DNA of 8,261 nucleotides, from assembly GCA_027592155.1 (NCBI GenBank), contig JAQCKY010000076.1, positions 1-8,261 of the forward strand, given 5' to 3'. Every line of letters starts with the position of its first letter. The stretch's first letter is position 1. The notes under the pieces were generated by a model that worked only from the letters and a program-made list of their open reading frames with translations, was not told the DNA's origin and did no database searches. This DNA is from Pseudomonadota bacterium (GTDB taxonomy: Bacteria > Pseudomonadota > Alphaproteobacteria > Rhodospirillales > UBA2165). The position numbers and the translations under genes were made by a program. Of the stretch, positions 5,819 to 8,261 are shown piece by piece.

Positions 5819-7897
5819 TTAACCCGCTAGCCGTTCGCGGACCTCTTCGGATACCGCATGCGGTATCTCGTGGTAATGATCGAAATGCATCGTAAATTGG
5901 GCGCGTCCTTGGCTCATCGAACGCAACGTATTCACATAACCGAACATGTTGGCCAACGGAACCATTCCGGAAATGATCCGGGCGTTTGCCCGCTGGTCCA
6001 TGCTCGAAATCGTCCCGCGGCGGCTATTCAAATCACCGATGATGTCGCCCATATAATCTTCCGGCGTCACCACTTCGACCCGCATCACCGGCTCCAACAA
6101 TACCGGCTTACCCTTCATGACACCCTCTCGGAACGCAGCAGCGGCCGCGATTTCAAAGGCCATGACGCTGGAATCAACATCGTGGGAATCGCCGTCATAA
6201 AGTTCGGCCCGAAGATCGGTCACCGGGAACCCGGAGAGAGGACCAGAATCCAAGCCGGCTTTTAAGCCCTTCTCGACACCCGGGATATATTCCCGCGGCA
6301 CCGACGCACCGTGCAAAGACTGCACAAACTCAAATCCGGAACCAGGAGCACCAGGCTCAAACCTGACTTTAATCCGAGCATATTGCCCAGCACCGCCAGA
6401 TTGCTTTTTATGGACGTAGTCGACATCGGCCATCGCTGTGATGGTCTCACGATAAGCGACCTGCGGTTGACCGACATTGGCATCAACCTGAAACTCACGC
6501 TTCATACGATCAACAAGAATTTCCAGGTGAAGCTCACCCATACCTTTAATGATCGTTTGGCCACTTTCATGGTCAGTCGCCACCCGGAAGGACGGATCCT
6601 CAGCCGCAAGACGCGCCAATGCCTGAGACATCTTTTCCTGATCGGCCTTCGTCTTAGGCTCAACCGCAACTTCAATAACAGGATCCGGGAAATCCATACG
6701 CTCCAAAACAACAGCAGAGCTGGTGTCACAAAGGGTATCACCGGTCGTGGTATCTTTAAGTCCGGCCAACGCCAAAATATCGCCGGAGCGCGCTTCTTTA
6801 ACGTCTTCGCGAGAGTTTGCATTCATCAACAGCATACGGCCGACCCGCTCACGCTTATCTTTAACCGAATTATAGATGTAAGAACCCGCTTCAAGCACTC
6901 CGGAATAAATCCGAATGAAGGTCAAAGATCCGACAAAAGGATCATTCATGATTTTAAAGGCGAGCGCTGCAAAGGGCTCGTCGTCAGAGTTAGTCCGGAC
7001 GATCTCCTCTTCGGTACCGAACTTCACACCCTTGATAGCCGCGACATCTGTCGGCGCCGGGAGATAGGAAACCACCGCATCAAGAAGCGGCTGCACACCT
7101 TTGTTTTTAAAGGCGGAACCGCAAAGAACCGGCACAAAACCACCAGCAAGCGTTCCGGCCCGAATACATTTATTCAGCGTGGCTTCGTCAGGCTCCGTGC
7201 CTTCGAAATACGCTTCCATAGCCGCATCATCATACTCGACAGCCTGCTCGATTAACTTCTCGCGGTACTCCGCAGCACGGTCAGCCAAATCGGCGGGAAT
7301 ATCGGTGTATTCGAACTCAGCACCAAGAGATTCATCTTTCCAGATGATCGCCTTCATTTTGACCAAGTCCACAACGCCGAGAAAATTAGCCTCGACACCA
7401 ACCGGAAGCATAACGACCGCCGGAGTAGCCCCCAGGCGGTCGACAATCATATCAACGCAACGGTAAAAATCGGCACCGGTACGATCCATTTTGTTCACAA
7501 AGCAAATGCGCGGAACATCATACCGGTCAGCCTGACGCCAAACGGTTTCCGACTGAGGCTCAACACCCGCAACGCCATCAAACACCGTTACCGCACCATC
7601 AAGCACCCGAAGGCTACGCTCGACCTCAATCGTGAAGTCCACGTGACCCGGTGTATCAATGATGTTGATCCGGTGATCTTTCCATTCACAGGTCGTTGCA
7701 GCCGAGGTGATGGTAATCCCTCGCTCTTGCTCCTGCTCCATCCAGTCCATGGTGGCATTGCCGTCATGGACTTCACCGATTTTGTAAGACTTTCCGGTAT
7801 AGAAAAGAATTCGTTCGGTCGTCGTTGTCTTACCGGCATCAATGTGCGCCATGATGCCAATGTTACGATAACGGGAAAGGGGTGTTATACGGGCCAT
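5819..7897 (-). CDS. fusA: Elongation factor G
   Basis: EF-G is the GTPase that drives translocation of tRNA and mRNA and, with RRF, ribosome recycling. The 692-residue protein has the usual length. G motifs are intact: AHIDAGKT (17–24), RGIT (59–62), DTPGH (81–85), NKMD (135–138) and GSA (260–262). Domain II follows the G domain, and domains III–V include KGMGELHLEIL (451–461), the domain IV loop with SGGAGQYARI (500–509), the SHDVDSS tip with His572 that corresponds to E. coli His583, and LEPVMRVEVVTPEDYMGDIIGDLNSRRG (601–628). It is a single canonical EF-G, not an EF-G2 or a tetracycline-protection protein. The start is ATG at 7895–7897, with AAAGAG about nine bases upstream, 30 bases after rpsG. 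Confidence 0.99.
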   Translation of the reverse strand: MARITPLSRYRNIGIMAHIDAGKTTTTERILFYTGKSYKIGEVHDGNATMDWMEQEQERGITITSAATTCEWKDHRINIIDTPGHVDFTIEVERSLRVLDGAVTVFDGVAGVEPQSETVWRQADRYDVPRICFVNKMDRTGADFYRCVDMIVDRLGATPAVVMLPVGVEANFLGVVDLVKMKAIIWKDESLGAEFEYTDIPADLADRAAEYREKLIEQAVEYDDAAMEAYFEGTEPDEATLNKCIRAGTLAGGFVPVLCGSAFKNKGVQPLLDAVVSYLPAPTDVAAIKGVKFGTEEEIVRTNSDDEPFAALAFKIMNDPFVGSLTFIRIYSGVLEAGSYIYNSVKDKRERVGRMLLMNANSREDVKEARSGDILALAGLKDTTTGDTLCDTSSAVVLERMDFPDPVIEVAVEPKTKADQEKMSQALARLAAEDPSFRVATDHESGQTIIKGMGELHLEILVDRMKREFQVDANVGQPQVAYRETITAMADVDYVHKKQSGGAGQYARIKVRFEPGAPGSGFEFVQSLHGASVPREYIPGVEKGLKAGLDSGPLSGFPVTDLRAELYDGDSHDVDSSVMAFEIAAAAAFREGVMKGKPVLLEPVMRVEVVTPEDYMGDIIGDLNSRRGTISSMDQRANARIISGMVPLANMFGYVNTLRSMSQGRAQFTMHFDHYHEIPHAVSEEVRERLAG

Positions 7898-7917
7898 GTT
7901 CGTGGACTCTTTTTATG

Positions 7918-7941
7918 ACTACCGCAACTACCAGCGGTAGT
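7918..7941 (-). other. Inverted repeat over the rpsG stop codon
   Basis: On the minus strand ACTACCGC (7934–7941) and GCGGTAGT (7918–7925) form a perfect eight-pair stem around an eight-base loop, TGGTAGTT, which holds the rpsG TAG stop. The left arm encodes the conserved C-terminal Tyr-Arg of S7; the right arm is in the gap before fusA. The following bases are A-rich rather than T-rich, so this is not an intrinsic terminator. A role in translational coupling or mRNA stability is possible but not shown. Confidence 0.5.
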
Positions 7942-8261
7942 GCGAGAAAGCCTTGTTGGCGTCTGCCATACGATGAGTATCTTCGCGCTTTTTGACGGCG
8001 GCACCTTTTTGATCGGCGGCATCCATCAATTCACCTGATAGACGCTGAACCATCGTATTCTCAGAACGCTTCCGGGACATTTCAATTATCCAACGAATTG
8101 CAAGTGCTTGAGATCTATCATTACGGACCTCAACAGGAACCTGATAGGTCGCACCGCCAACCCGGCGGGATCGCACTTCAACTTGCGGCTTCACGTTGTC
8201 CAACGCGTCGTGGAACATTTTGATCGGGTCCTGACTCGTCTTCTTCTGAATATCGTCAAAC
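7928..8261 (-). CDS. rpsG: 30S ribosomal protein S7, 5' end cut by window edge
   Basis: S7 nucleates assembly of the small-subunit head and lies beside the E site; in E. coli it also represses the str operon. The reading frame stays open to the window edge, so the Met at 8216–8218 is internal and not the start. The visible 110 residues begin FDDIQKKTSQDPIKMFHDALDNV and match the family from about residue 47 of 156 onward. Diagnostic segments are VEVRSRRVGGATYQVPVEVR, ALAIRWIIEMSRKR and the C-terminal AAVKKREDTHRMADANKAFSHYRW. The stop is TAG at 7928–7930. About 46 N-terminal residues and probably rpsL (S12) lie beyond base 8261. It is followed by fusA, the normal str order. Confidence 0.97.
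   Translation of the reverse strand, partial: FDDIQKKTSQDPIKMFHDALDNVKPQVEVRSRRVGGATYQVPVEVRNDRSQALAIRWIIEMSRKRSENTMVQRLSGELMDAADQKGAAVKKREDTHRMADANKAFSHYRW

Noticed and set aside
6311..7255. A 314-codon open frame on the plus strand, antisense to fusA.
   Set aside because: It lies wholly within an intact EF-G gene, has an odd composition and no family resemblance, and no ribosome binding site of note was seen.
8216..8218. The Met codon in rpsG as a gene start, giving a 96-residue protein.
   Set aside because: The upstream codons to the window edge are open and continue the S7 alignment, so this Met is internal and the gene is simply cut by the edge.
1..8261. A hidden accessory or novel system in the window.
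   Set aside because: All twelve genes are core translation genes in canonical order, with short gaps and intact motifs. No room remains for another gene, and no foreign composition, repeat array or mobile-element signature was seen.

Overview
The window is a piece of the fused str–S10 translation operon of a bacterium, read entirely from the minus strand. In transcription order, from right to left on the given strand, it carries rpsG (5' end cut), fusA, tuf, rpsJ, rplC, rplD, rplW, rplB, rpsS, rplV, rpsC and rplP (3' end cut). Nearly every base is coding. Gaps are short and several genes overlap by one to four bases. No RNA gene, mobile element, CRISPR array, prophage or accessory gene was seen.

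The organism is most likely an alphaproteobacterium of moderate to fairly high GC. This rests on protein signatures compared from memory: an L22 with the N-terminal 'RRLADNEA' segment, an L4 beginning 'MKCPVVTIENKSAGDIELDD', an L3 beginning 'MRTGLIAEKLGM' with a long C-terminal tail, and an EF-G beginning 'MARITPLSRYRNIGIMAHIDAGKT'. The direct joining of the str cluster to rpsJ without intervening genes fits this and many other bacteria. The order or genus cannot be named from the sequence alone.

Region by region: positions 7928–8261 hold the C-terminal two thirds of S7. Positions 4575–7897 hold the two GTPase elongation factors, EF-G and EF-Tu, with normal lengths and intact G motifs. A 58-base gap follows tuf and holds a strong terminator-like hairpin just before rpsJ. 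Positions 1–4516 hold the first eight genes and part of the ninth gene of the S10 operon, in the canonical order. The ribosomal proteins of both subunits and the factors that drive elongation would be made together from this locus, and S10 also serves as the antitermination factor NusE.

Nothing here looks like an undescribed system. The points worth a second look are modest: the hairpin between tuf and rpsJ, a very acidic C-terminal tail on L3, small inverted repeats at the rpsG–fusA and fusA–tuf junctions, a start-site correction for rplD, and an N-terminal extension on L23.
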